A DNA stretch of 35,304 nt, taken from contig MHTV01000006.1 in the NCBI GenBank assembly GCA_001823215.1, forward strand, positions 1 through 35,304, read 5' to 3'. This document shows positions 17,654-26,462 of the stretch, piece by piece. Every line of letters starts with the position of its first letter. Positions within the stretch are counted from its first letter, which is position 1. Under the pieces are notes generated by a model. It was not told where the DNA came from. It did not search any database and saw nothing but the letters and a program-made list of their open reading frames with translations. Origin of the DNA: Candidatus Wildermuthbacteria bacterium RIFCSPHIGHO2_02_FULL_45_25. Lineage in GTDB: Bacteria; Patescibacteriota; Minisyncoccia; Minisyncoccales; UBA10102. The translations under genes were made by a program, and so were the position numbers.

Positions 17654-17864
17654 GGAGGAATTCGTCCGCTCTTTGAAAGCGCAAACTCCCCCTCATAATT
17701 TCAAAAGTCGGTTCCCTCTGTCGCCAATGGGATTTCATGAAAGGTACTTGCGGGCTCCAAAGTTTTGAGGACTCTTGAACCCATATTGAGAAGAAACAAA
17801 ATACGGCCGGAATGATTCTTCCCAATATTGATCCAAGAAAATTTTTCGTCTTCCCTGTACTTTT

Positions 17865-17893
17865 TTTATATAGTGGCAATCTGCACTTGTCAA
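17865..17893 (-). promoter_or_regulatory. Promoter TTGACA-17-TATAAA for the large surface protein
   Basis: Minus strand TTGACA agtgcagattgccacta TATAAA. Confidence 0.75.
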
Positions 17894-17916
17894 ATTTTTC
17901 CTATATCTTTGAATTA

Positions 17917-17952
17917 CGAAACCAAAAAACCGACCCCCGCCGGTTTTTGGTT
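17917..17952 (-). terminator. Intrinsic terminator of the RNase H gene
   Basis: Minus strand AAACCAAAAACCGG-cggggg-tCGGTTTTTTGGTTT. Confidence 0.75.
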
Positions 17953-17957
17953 TGTTG

Positions 17958-18572
17958 CTATACCGCACGCCGATGAAATCCGAGATCCGCAGGATTTTCG
18001 TTGCCCGAAATATGCTTGAGTTTCCCTCCGTTTTTTTCAAATTCCCGCCGAATCCTTGCAACCTCCCACGCAAGTTTTACGGTTTCTGGCGCCACCTCAT
18101 CTTTTTTAATAAATCCCTTTGACCAATAATCCAAAATCAGTTTGCTGTCTCCCGATACTTCTTGTAACCTTTTTTGGATTGCGATTTCCATTGCGTATTT
18201 GCAACCCAACAGCTCTCCGTAGTTATTTGTCGCATTCTTAATCGTCTGTTTTCCGAATTTATTTATATCTTTTGCATGCACCGCAAGCGATAACAGGTCT
18301 GTCCCTTTTTCATCGGTAACACTTACCTCCACGCCATCCCCTCTTCCCGTGCCGGCATCAAAATAAATTCCTTTGGGCAATTCTTTTTTAAAACCGTAGT
18401 CGGCGCCCGCTTTCAGCCATTCCTCTGCTTCCTTCCGGGAAGAAAAAGATTTGAACCGCGCGCCTGCCACTCCTTTGACTTTTTCTCCGCACTCTTCCCA
18501 TTCTAAAGCAATTCCTTGAACATGGTTGAACGGCACTATGTACGCATAATATTTTGGTTTTCCTTTTGCCAT
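17958..18572 (-). CDS. Ribonuclease H with N-terminal viroplasmin-like domain
   Basis: MAKGKPKYYAYIVPFNHVQGIALEWEECGEKVKGVAGARFKSFSSRKEAEEWL, then GIYFDAGTGRGDGVEVSV...NNYGELLGCKYAMEIA...ISGNENPADLG. Confidence 0.85.
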   Translation of the reverse strand: MAKGKPKYYAYIVPFNHVQGIALEWEECGEKVKGVAGARFKSFSSRKEAEEWLKAGADYGFKKELPKGIYFDAGTGRGDGVEVSVTDEKGTDLLSLAVHAKDINKFGKQTIKNATNNYGELLGCKYAMEIAIQKRLQEVSGDSKLILDYWSKGFIKKDEVAPETVKLAWEVARIRREFEKNGGKLKHISGNENPADLGFHRRAV

Positions 18573-18616
18573 AGACGTCTTCTGCTTCCTTCTAGCCACA
18601 AGCAACATATTCCTTG

Positions 18617-18949
18617 TTACTCTATTTGGGTATCTGGAATGAGTATCGGCAGTCTCATTTCATCCGCGTTTTCCTGTAAACCCGAAGGATTATCTTTTTC
18701 GAACACCAGAAATCCTTTCTGCGCCTCGGAGGATTCGAATGACAAAACAGCTTCAAAAGGAACAAGCGCTTCCGCCATCCACTCATCTTGAGCTTGCGCG
18801 ATTGCTATTCCAAGTTCCTCGCCATTTTCTCCTACCAGACGAATGGGGAATGACGCCTCAAAATACCAAATCCCCATTTCTTGACCCTTTAGAGAAAGAG
18901 GATACGCATAGCTATACGTTATTTTTATTATGCTTTTCAACTTGCGCAA
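18617..18949 (-). CDS. Gmad2-like immunoglobulin-fold domain protein
   Basis: GIWYFEASFPIRLVGENGEELGIAIAQAQDEWMAEALVPFEAVLSFESSEAQKGFLVFEKDNPSG. The start overlaps the ppsA end and is uncertain. Confidence 0.6.
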   Translation of the reverse strand: MRKLKSIIKITYSYAYPLSLKGQEMGIWYFEASFPIRLVGENGEELGIAIAQAQDEWMAEALVPFEAVLSFESSEAQKGFLVFEKDNPSGLQENADEMRLPILIPDTQIE

Positions 18950-21344
18950 TATGCAAAAGAGTGGGAATAACTGCGTCCGGATTTAAGGATATACTCTCTA
19001 TTCCCTTGTGAACCAAAAACCGCGCGAATTCCGGATAATCGGACGGAGCTTGCCCACAGATTCCAACATATTTGTTGCGCTCTTGGCATTTGGCAATCGC
19101 GATTTCCACAAGTTTGAGCACCGCGGGATTTGTCTCGTTTGCAACCGCAGCGCCAAATCCCGCATCCCGATCCAAACCAAGTGTCAGTTGCGTCAGATCG
19201 TTGGAACCAATGGACATGCCATCAAAAATATCAAGAAATTCATCGGCAAGCAGTACATTCGATGGAATCTCGCACATCACATAGATTTTCAAGCGCTCAT
19301 CGAGCGCACGATCTAACCCATACGCTTTCATAACCTCCACAACTTTTCGCCCTTCTTCCGGAGTCCGGCAAAAAGGAATCATAGGGACTACATTTGTCAG
19401 ACCCATTTGCTCTCTCACTTTTTTGACAGCCAGACACTCCAAGCCAAAAGCGTCTCGAAATCGTTCATCGGCATATCTCACCGCTCCCCGCCAGCCCAAC
19501 ATGGGATTCTCTTCGTGCGGTTCAAAAAAGTCTCCTCCAATCAAACGCCGGTATTCGTTGCTCTTAAAATCCGAGAACCGAATAATCACTTCGTAAGGCC
19601 AGAACGCGCTTGCGATTCTTCCAATTCCTTCTGCCACTTTCTCCACATAATACATTTTCTTGTCCTGATATCCTCGAGTCAGATCATTGATCTGCTTGAG
19701 CATCCCCTTCACTTCTTCCTGGTCCGCACGAGATAAGAAATTTTCATATCCAAGAAGCGCGTTCGGATGAATTTTCACATAGGACGCGATAATAAATTCC
19801 AGTCTTCCCAGACCCACTCCTTTCACCGGCAACCTCGCGTATTTAAATGCTTCGCCAGGAGACCCGATATTCACCGCGATTCTTGTGTTTGTTTCCGGCA
19901 ATTCGGCGAGCCGATGCTCTTGAATTTCAATATCCAGCGTTCCCTCGCATATTCTTCCTCTTTCTCCGGAAGAGCAATCAATCGTAAGCTCGAATCCCGT
20001 TTCGATCAGCGTTGTCGCCCCTTCACACCCAACAATCGAAGGGATGCCCAACTCTCTTGAAACAATCGCCGCATGACTCATTCTGCCTCCTTTTTCCGTT
20101 ACAACCGCGGAGGCGTGTTTCATATATGGCTCCCAATCGGGATCGGTAATTTCGGCAACAAGAATTTCTCCTTTTTGGAAATTCCTTAAATCGCTCTCGT
20201 GGCGAATAACGCGCGCTTTGCCCGTAGCCGCCTTTGACCCCACCGCGATTCCCTCCGCAATCACCTTCCCCTCGCCCGATACGCGATACACCTGCCGCAC
20301 ATGCGCCGGCTGTTTTCGATGAACTGTTTCAGGACGCGCCTGAACAATATACAACTCCCCGGTTTTTCCGTCTTTTGCCCATTCAATATCCACCGGAACA
20401 GCGAAACCAGAGATATCTGAAAAATGCTTCTCAATTTGAAGCCCCCATGCGGCAAGCTGAAACACTTCTTCATCCTCGAGACAAAAACCATTCTGTTCTC
20501 GGATATCCGTCAGTATTGTTTCAACATCCCCATGCTCATCATAGACAAGTTTTTCCTTTTTTTCGCCGAGTGTTTTTTTCACCAATGGCCGAAATCCCGC
20601 TTTGAGCCCTGCTTTCCATACCATCCATTCATCGGGTATCACTTTACCCTGCACAATAGCTTCTCCCAAACCAAACGATCCATTCAGCGTTACCACGCCG
20701 TCAAAACCGCTTTCAGGATCCAGCGTAAACATCACTCCACTACACGACAAATCCGAACGCACCATCAATTGAACTCCTACCGCTATCGCGGCTTGCTCAT
20801 GAGGAATATGATTACGGTAACGATATGAAATTGCGCGATCCGAAAAGAGCGAAGCCATTACGTCTTTTACCGCTTTCAGAACACGCTCGCTCCCCTGCAC
20901 ATGCAAGTACGTCGCCTGTTGTCCCGCGAACGATGCTTCCGCCGTATCTTCTGTCGTGGCTGAAGAGCGCACCGCGACATCACACTCGCTTTGGTTTTGG
21001 GACACGCAAAGTTTGTCGTACGCTTCCTTAATGGTTTGACTTACCTGATCTGGAAAATTTGTCGCGCATATCTTCTGTCGAATTTTTTTTGCTCTCTCTT
21101 GTAAATTCTGAATATCTTCCATATCCAATCCTTCAAGCTCCTCTCGAATCGCTTCCTTCAGATTATCCTGCTCCAAAAACAATTCGTACGCTTGCGTGGT
21201 AACCGCAAAGCCATTCGGAACACGAATGCCAAAACTCCCCAATTGAGAATACATCTCTCCCAACGAGGCGTTTTTTCCGCCAACAGTCCCTGCATCTTGA
21301 ACGCGGATGGTCGAGAACCACTGAATCAAATTCATAGCAGACAT
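18912..21344 (-). CDS. ppsA: Phosphoenolpyruvate synthase (pyruvate, water dikinase)
   Basis: VGGKNASLGEMYSQL, GQQATYLHVQG, GGRMSHAAIVSRELGIPSIVGC, SIGSNDLTQLTLGLDRD, CGQAPSDYPEF. Confidence 0.96.
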   Translation of the reverse strand: MSAMNLIQWFSTIRVQDAGTVGGKNASLGEMYSQLGSFGIRVPNGFAVTTQAYELFLEQDNLKEAIREELEGLDMEDIQNLQERAKKIRQKICATNFPDQVSQTIKEAYDKLCVSQNQSECDVAVRSSATTEDTAEASFAGQQATYLHVQGSERVLKAVKDVMASLFSDRAISYRYRNHIPHEQAAIAVGVQLMVRSDLSCSGVMFTLDPESGFDGVVTLNGSFGLGEAIVQGKVIPDEWMVWKAGLKAGFRPLVKKTLGEKKEKLVYDEHGDVETILTDIREQNGFCLEDEEVFQLAAWGLQIEKHFSDISGFAVPVDIEWAKDGKTGELYIVQARPETVHRKQPAHVRQVYRVSGEGKVIAEGIAVGSKAATGKARVIRHESDLRNFQKGEILVAEITDPDWEPYMKHASAVVTEKGGRMSHAAIVSRELGIPSIVGCEGATTLIETGFELTIDCSSGERGRICEGTLDIEIQEHRLAELPETNTRIAVNIGSPGEAFKYARLPVKGVGLGRLEFIIASYVKIHPNALLGYENFLSRADQEEVKGMLKQINDLTRGYQDKKMYYVEKVAEGIGRIASAFWPYEVIIRFSDFKSNEYRRLIGGDFFEPHEENPMLGWRGAVRYADERFRDAFGLECLAVKKVREQMGLTNVVPMIPFCRTPEEGRKVVEVMKAYGLDRALDERLKIYVMCEIPSNVLLADEFLDIFDGMSIGSNDLTQLTLGLDRDAGFGAAVANETNPAVLKLVEIAIAKCQERNKYVGICGQAPSDYPEFARFLVHKGIESISLNPDAVIPTLLHIAQVEKHNKNNV

Positions 21345-21461
21345 TGTTTGTATTTTTCATATTACCCCGACTCGCGAGGAATGCAAGGATGCAAAGAGTT
21401 CCATGCAGACACGAAACAGATGCCCAAACCTTTCCACATCGAGCAGAATAATTGCGATATC

Positions 21462-22286
21462 TTACTTCTGGAGCATAATCTGGCTAAGCTCAGCAAACCT
21501 TTGCGGCATTATTTCCTTGAGAAATTTTTCTTGTTCTCCCCCAGTCAACTCAAGCGCTTCTTGCCACAGACCTCGCCCCGCAAGAAATCCTCGGCAACCC
21601 TCTGTTGCGGCAACCTGCAATTGCTCTTTAAACACATCAAATAGTACCCCGCGCGTAAGTAAAATCCATGGAGTTCCTTGCGTAAGTTCGCTTACTCTTC
21701 GACATCCATGCGCATCTGAAGGAAATTCGAGTTTCCATACGGCAGGATCCACTCCGTTTTCTTTTAACATTTGAATAGCACGCAAAACTGCGCTGGCGCT
21801 ATTCTCCCCTTCGCCATACGTAACAATTTCCAAGAAAAACGGCAACTCTTGTTCATTCGCCTCTTCCAATGCTTGACGGGTAATGCGTATCTGATGCTTT
21901 GCCGCATCTGCTGTCGCATTAAAATATAGCAAAAGCTTTGCTCCTTGTGCCCCCATTTCTTTTATCTCCCGCGCAGAATATTGAAGTTGAGATTTTCGAT
22001 TTTCTTTGCCTCCTTCATATCCAGTCTCCTCCATAGGAAGCAGGAATGGAACATTCCCCGAAGGCACTGCCTTGCGCAGCGCCGGCAATCCATACACAGC
22101 ATCAATTAAGATGCCACTGCAATAATTGGCAAGAGGCGCGATAATCCGCGCTTTCATTTGGATTGCCTCTTCGTTGGTTACGGAATCCGGATTATCCGGC
22201 CTCATCATCTTCACAAAACTCCCTCGATGGTCAAACGCAAGCATCACATACCTTCCGTTGCGGGTAAAGTTGGTTGTATCTTTCAT
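21462..22286 (-). CDS. Class I aldolase, LacD/tagatose-1,6-bisphosphate aldolase-like
   Basis: MLAFDHRGSFVKMM..., GILIDAVYGLPAL, AQGAKLLLYFNATAD, WKLEFPSD, WILLTRGV. Confidence 0.75.
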   Translation of the reverse strand: MKDTTNFTRNGRYVMLAFDHRGSFVKMMRPDNPDSVTNEEAIQMKARIIAPLANYCSGILIDAVYGLPALRKAVPSGNVPFLLPMEETGYEGGKENRKSQLQYSAREIKEMGAQGAKLLLYFNATADAAKHQIRITRQALEEANEQELPFFLEIVTYGEGENSASAVLRAIQMLKENGVDPAVWKLEFPSDAHGCRRVSELTQGTPWILLTRGVLFDVFKEQLQVAATEGCRGFLAGRGLWQEALELTGGEQEKFLKEIMPQRFAELSQIMLQK

Positions 22287-22376
22287 AGAGTTTGGCAGCG
22301 AAATATCTTTCGTATTTCAAATTCACTTTGCATATCCACTATCAAAAGTATACCTCACATCTCAAGTTTTCCCAAA

Positions 22377-22404
22377 CGCAAAACCCCCTTTCGGGGGTTT
22401 TGCG
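22377..22404 (-). terminator. Intrinsic terminator-like hairpin downstream of the RRM gene
   Basis: cgcaaaaccccc-tttc-gggggttttgcg. Confidence 0.7.
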
Positions 22405-22420
22405 CGAGAAAGAATCGAAA

Positions 22421-22756
22421 TTACTCCCGATCCCAATTTCTCTGACGATTGAAAGGCCGTCGAGGAGCTCGTTCCTGCAAAGGACGTGCTTCGTTGACAG
22501 TCAGAGTTCGGCTGTCCATCTCCTGGCCATTGAACATTTCAATTGCCTTTTGAGCGCCTTCGTCTGTTGCCATTTCAACGAATCCAAATCCTTTGGAGCG
22601 TCCGGTTTGTCGGTCGGTAATGACCATCGCAGAAGAAACTTCTCCTGCTTGCGCGAACGCTTCCTCCAATGTCTGCGCGGTTGTGGAATATGAAAGATTC
22701 CCCACGTAGAGCTTCTTTGGATTCGCAGCTCCTGAACCCATTTGTTCTTGGTCCAT
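22421..22756 (-). CDS. RRM-type RNA-binding protein
   Basis: KKLYVGNLSYSTTAQTLEEAFAQAGEV...GRSKGFGFVEMATDEGAQKAIEMFNG. A longer start at 22849 is possible. Confidence 0.93.
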   Translation of the reverse strand: MDQEQMGSGAANPKKLYVGNLSYSTTAQTLEEAFAQAGEVSSAMVITDRQTGRSKGFGFVEMATDEGAQKAIEMFNGQEMDSRTLTVNEARPLQERAPRRPFNRQRNWDRE

Positions 22757-22928
22757 AGTATACAACTTGGCTTTTTCTGTAGGCCGACCTACCTTACTTC
22801 TTCCTGGCCTACGGAATAGGCATGCATCGCTTAAACGCGAGGGAACCATAAGGAATATCCTACAACTCCTCTTATATCATATCTTTCCATAAAAAGCAAC
22901 CCTTCTTCATGATCAGAAAGACCGCTTT

Positions 22929-23441
22929 CTATCTTGCCGCCTTAATTTCTTCTCCGGAAGCTCCGCCCTCATATTCGCACGCGCGAATAGTAATTGTTCC
23001 GATAGAGGCCTTCTGCAACGTGTACCCTGTACTGCTCGCGCTCCAGGATCCTGCTCCATTCGGACTTATTGGAACCTCTGCCAAATATCCCTCCGTAATA
23101 ATGCTGTCCGCTCCGCTCGCGAGATTTAGACACGCGGTCTGCGTGGGATCGGTCACGCAATTACCTGTTACCGCGCTTGCGGTTGCTCCCGATGCGCATG
23201 TTCCAAGCAGATAAACTTCTCCGGCAGTCGCATTTTGGATAACAGAGGCGTAACTTCCTCTGTTGTCCACCTGATCAGTCTTAATTGCCGTAATAAAATT
23301 ATCCGCATCAGAAAATCTTCGGGCATCTCTTGCGTCTTGGAACCTCTGCAAGGGATCTAATGCGACAAATACAACACCCGCAATAATCCCAATAATAGCA
23401 ACAACGATCAGCAATTCAATGAGCGTAAATCCTCTCTTCAT
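22929..23441 (-). CDS. Type IV pilin (major pilin-like)
   Basis: MKRGFTLIELLIVVAIIGIIAGVVFVALDP; C-terminal region with Cys pairs. Confidence 0.93.
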   Translation of the reverse strand: MKRGFTLIELLIVVAIIGIIAGVVFVALDPLQRFQDARDARRFSDADNFITAIKTDQVDNRGSYASVIQNATAGEVYLLGTCASGATASAVTGNCVTDPTQTACLNLASGADSIITEGYLAEVPISPNGAGSWSASSTGYTLQKASIGTITIRACEYEGGASGEEIKAAR

Positions 23442-23542
23442 AAAAATGACGGAATATTACTTTTTATATAATGAATCTCGACTTTATCGTAATGTATTTC
23501 AAACATACAAATCTTCTTTAAAAATCCCTCCTTGCATTGTTT

Positions 23543-25522
23543 TTATTTTTCTTCTTTCGCCGCATGCCGGACAACAACCCAACCAACCAGATCTTCTTTT
23601 AGTTGTATTTTATACCAGCCGTTTAACTCCTCCAACAAAACAAACTTTTCCCCTGGATATACTCTGCCGATTTGTTCGTAATTTGTGCCTGCGCCCGCTC
23701 TCGCATTCAACCAACCAGTGGGAGTTTTCGTAATTACAACTCGCGCAACAGGTTCAGGAGAGGGAAGAGGGCTTGGAGACGGAAATTCAATCAATTCGTT
23801 CAAAGAAATCGAAAGAGAAACATCTAAAAGATAGCGATCTGCCTCTTGAGTGACCTGAAGACGCGTTGCTTCAATCTCCCGCAATATGAATTTTATTCCT
23901 CGAGGATTTAACTGCTCCACGTTGTCTAAAAGAAGACGAGCCACATCATCTTCCCGATACACAAGCCACTCGAGCTTTTTTGCTTCTTCCTTTTCCGCCG
24001 CATTGCCTTTACCCAAGGGCTTTCCCCATACTTTTTCTCCTTGCGCGACTTGCTCTTGAAGCTCCTTTCCCATAGAGGAAATGAATGCTTCTTCACCTGC
24101 TCCTTCCGGAATGATTGTTTCAATAATACGCCCCCTTACTTGTTTATCTCCATACTTTGCGGGGCTCGCCGCAATAGGAACTTGAAACTCAAATACTTGC
24201 GTATTCCCATACTCCGTCTCAATAACGGAAGTCTGCGCGATATCCCCTTTTTCTTCTTCCTTTCGATACCAAAAAGATAAGGAAAGAAGAATAATCCCTC
24301 CTCCCAACACACCCAACAAAAACAATTGCCGCCTTGCCGCATCTCGAGGTTTCGGTTTGGAAGAAGACGGAAAAGGCATGACTTTTGAAATTTGGCTCAA
24401 TGGAGATAAGCCCTCCAAAGAATCTTCCTGCCCCTCGCTTCTTTGCATATTCTGCGGAGGTGCCTGCTCCTCTTGAGATTGCTCTGTCTCACTACTGATC
24501 AGAGGATCAGATTCCCACGCATCATCAAGCGCACGCACCGCCAGACCAATCGCTCCCAAATACACCAAGGGAGTCTTTTGAGTTCGAATCGCGGATTTAC
24601 CCAACTGCACAGGCAAACCGGTTTTCTTCTGAATATATTTGGGCAATCCTTTTAATTTTGCCGACCCCCCGGCCAATGCGATCTCTTTCACGTCAATCTG
24701 ATATTCCTTGCGCACATACTCAAGTCCCGATTGAAGCTCCGCGAATACCGGCTCAAGCTTATCAAGAATAAGAGCGCTTACCTCATTTTTTGGATTTGCG
24801 ATTCCTGCCTCTTGTTTTCGTTGTTCAGCTTCTTCGTAAGAAATCTGAAACGTCTTGGCAATTGATTCGGTAAACGCATTTCCTGCTTCTCGCACCGCAT
24901 ACGAATATCGCAGTCCCGTATCGTCAAAAATCGCAAGAGCGCTTGTCGCGGCTCCCAAGTCCAACACGCATACAGGATACCCTGGCTTCTTTCCATATAT
25001 CCCTCGAAAGACCGCAAGAGTTTCGATGTCAAACCCTTCAATCCTCAATCCGCTTTCTCTAAAAAATCGCCCCCATTCTTTGATTACTTCATTGGAAGCT
25101 GCCACAACAAAAATTTGCGCGCCGCGCGCGTCTTCATAAAGCACCCGATAAGCATAGCTCAAGTCGAGGAGCGCAAGTGGAAAAGAGCGTTCGATCGCAT
25201 TTCTCACCAATTGCTCCCGTTGTTTTTTGGTATGCGCCTTAAGCGCGATAACATCAGTATATACATGGCTTTCAGGCAAGCTCACGGAAATATCTCTCCC
25301 TTCGATTTTTTGCGGCTTTGCCTTCGAGAACGCGGATTCAAGCGCCAGACGCAATCTTTTCTCGTCAAGAATTCTTCCATTTTCCACAATACCTGAAGCA
25401 ATCCGAACGCGGGAGTAATTCAAAATCTCAAGAGCTCCTCCTTGCTTGGAAAGCTGGACTACTTCAATACTGTTATCTGCGATATCCACCCCTATACCTG
25501 TTTGTTTCAAGAGAGAAATCAT
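23543..25522 (-). CDS. PilM-like ATPase fused to a TM segment, an extracytoplasmic region and a C-terminal SH3b domain
   Basis: GIGVDIADNSIEVVQLSK..., VCVLDLGAATSALAIFDD, EIALAGGSAKLKGLPKYIQKKTGLPV; TM LFLLGVLGGGIILLSLSFWY; SH3b WLNARAGAGTNYEQIGRVYPGEKFVLLEELNGWYKIQLKEDLVGWVV. Confidence 0.9.
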   Translation of the reverse strand: MISLLKQTGIGVDIADNSIEVVQLSKQGGALEILNYSRVRIASGIVENGRILDEKRLRLALESAFSKAKPQKIEGRDISVSLPESHVYTDVIALKAHTKKQREQLVRNAIERSFPLALLDLSYAYRVLYEDARGAQIFVVAASNEVIKEWGRFFRESGLRIEGFDIETLAVFRGIYGKKPGYPVCVLDLGAATSALAIFDDTGLRYSYAVREAGNAFTESIAKTFQISYEEAEQRKQEAGIANPKNEVSALILDKLEPVFAELQSGLEYVRKEYQIDVKEIALAGGSAKLKGLPKYIQKKTGLPVQLGKSAIRTQKTPLVYLGAIGLAVRALDDAWESDPLISSETEQSQEEQAPPQNMQRSEGQEDSLEGLSPLSQISKVMPFPSSSKPKPRDAARRQLFLLGVLGGGIILLSLSFWYRKEEEKGDIAQTSVIETEYGNTQVFEFQVPIAASPAKYGDKQVRGRIIETIIPEGAGEEAFISSMGKELQEQVAQGEKVWGKPLGKGNAAEKEEAKKLEWLVYREDDVARLLLDNVEQLNPRGIKFILREIEATRLQVTQEADRYLLDVSLSISLNELIEFPSPSPLPSPEPVARVVITKTPTGWLNARAGAGTNYEQIGRVYPGEKFVLLEELNGWYKIQLKEDLVGWVVVRHAAKEEK

Positions 25523-25541
25523 TACGCGAGTTTTGCTTATC

Positions 25542-25958
25542 TTACCATTCTTGCCATGAATCTACTACAATCGAATTTTCCAGAAGAGTAACTTGAGCTT
25601 CAATTCTGCGATGATACTCTTTGAAAATTCCCTCTGTTTCCACCGTTCTCTGACCTCCGCCTCTGTCAATAATATTTATTGTACACGATCCATCGGAAAC
25701 CGCCAGAACTATAGTTCCCAATCCCAACCCATAGGAGGCGTTTTCTCTTACACTCTCCAGCGCTTCTTCCATGCAACCCTCCGCAATGGACAAAGAGGAT
25801 TCCCCGTTTTCAAAGTCATACGCAGATTCCAATTCTCCCAGTCCAAGGAATGCGGCCGAAGAAGCCATAATTAAACCTGATGCCGCAAGAACCAGCACAA
25901 TCAATAACATGGCAAAACCTCTTCTTTGGCAGTATGATGTTGAATTCTTCATATCCAA
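25542..25958 (-). CDS. PilX-like minor pilin
   Basis: RRGFAMLLIVLVLAASGLIMASSAAFLGLGELESAYDFENGESSLSIAEGCMEEAL. Confidence 0.75.
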   Translation of the reverse strand: MDMKNSTSYCQRRGFAMLLIVLVLAASGLIMASSAAFLGLGELESAYDFENGESSLSIAEGCMEEALESVRENASYGLGLGTIVLAVSDGSCTINIIDRGGGQRTVETEGIFKEYHRRIEAQVTLLENSIVVDSWQEW

Positions 25959-25962
25959 AACT

Positions 25963-26460
25963 TCATCTTCGAATATTTACCGATGTGCGCGCTTCTCTTC
26001 GAGTATTCAACAGATCATTCCCATACCCCATTTCAATCTCGATACCAATTGTTTCTTTTGAACTGCCCTCGACAGTGCGATTTTCAAATATGAGACGAGT
26101 TATGTTCACTTCATCTGATGTTAACCTCACGGGAACCAGCATCCCTTCCTGAATAAAGACGGTGTTCTCGGCAGTATCAAGTAAAAGAACAATCGGATTT
26201 TTGCTCGCCTCTGCGCTGAAAAGCTGAATGCGCCCCGCATCGCTTTCAAAGATCGAATTCTCTTCATCTACTCCGTCAGATTCTCGGATTGCCCTTCCCA
26301 TGATATCTAATACAAAACGCATATTCGCCTGCACCTCCTGCTGCGCAAATGTTTTCTCTCTTGCCTGTGAAAGCGAAAGTCCAAAGGAAATCAAAGATCC
26401 CATAACCATTCCCACGATTGCCAAATAGATAAGCGTTTCGACAAGAGTAAATCCTTTCAT
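25963..26460 (-). CDS. PilW/GspJ-like minor pilin
   Basis: MKGFTLVETLIYLAIVGMVMGSLISFGLSL... Confidence 0.88.
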   Translation of the reverse strand: MKGFTLVETLIYLAIVGMVMGSLISFGLSLSQAREKTFAQQEVQANMRFVLDIMGRAIRESDGVDEENSIFESDAGRIQLFSAEASKNPIVLLLDTAENTVFIQEGMLVPVRLTSDEVNITRLIFENRTVEGSSKETIGIEIEMGYGNDLLNTRREARTSVNIRR

Positions 26461-26462
26461 GT

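Noticed and set aside
17568-17879. N-terminal 100+ residues of the 809-aa ORF
   Set aside because: A signal peptide begins at the internal Met (17567), and the upstream part contains the promoter-proximal leader hairpins.
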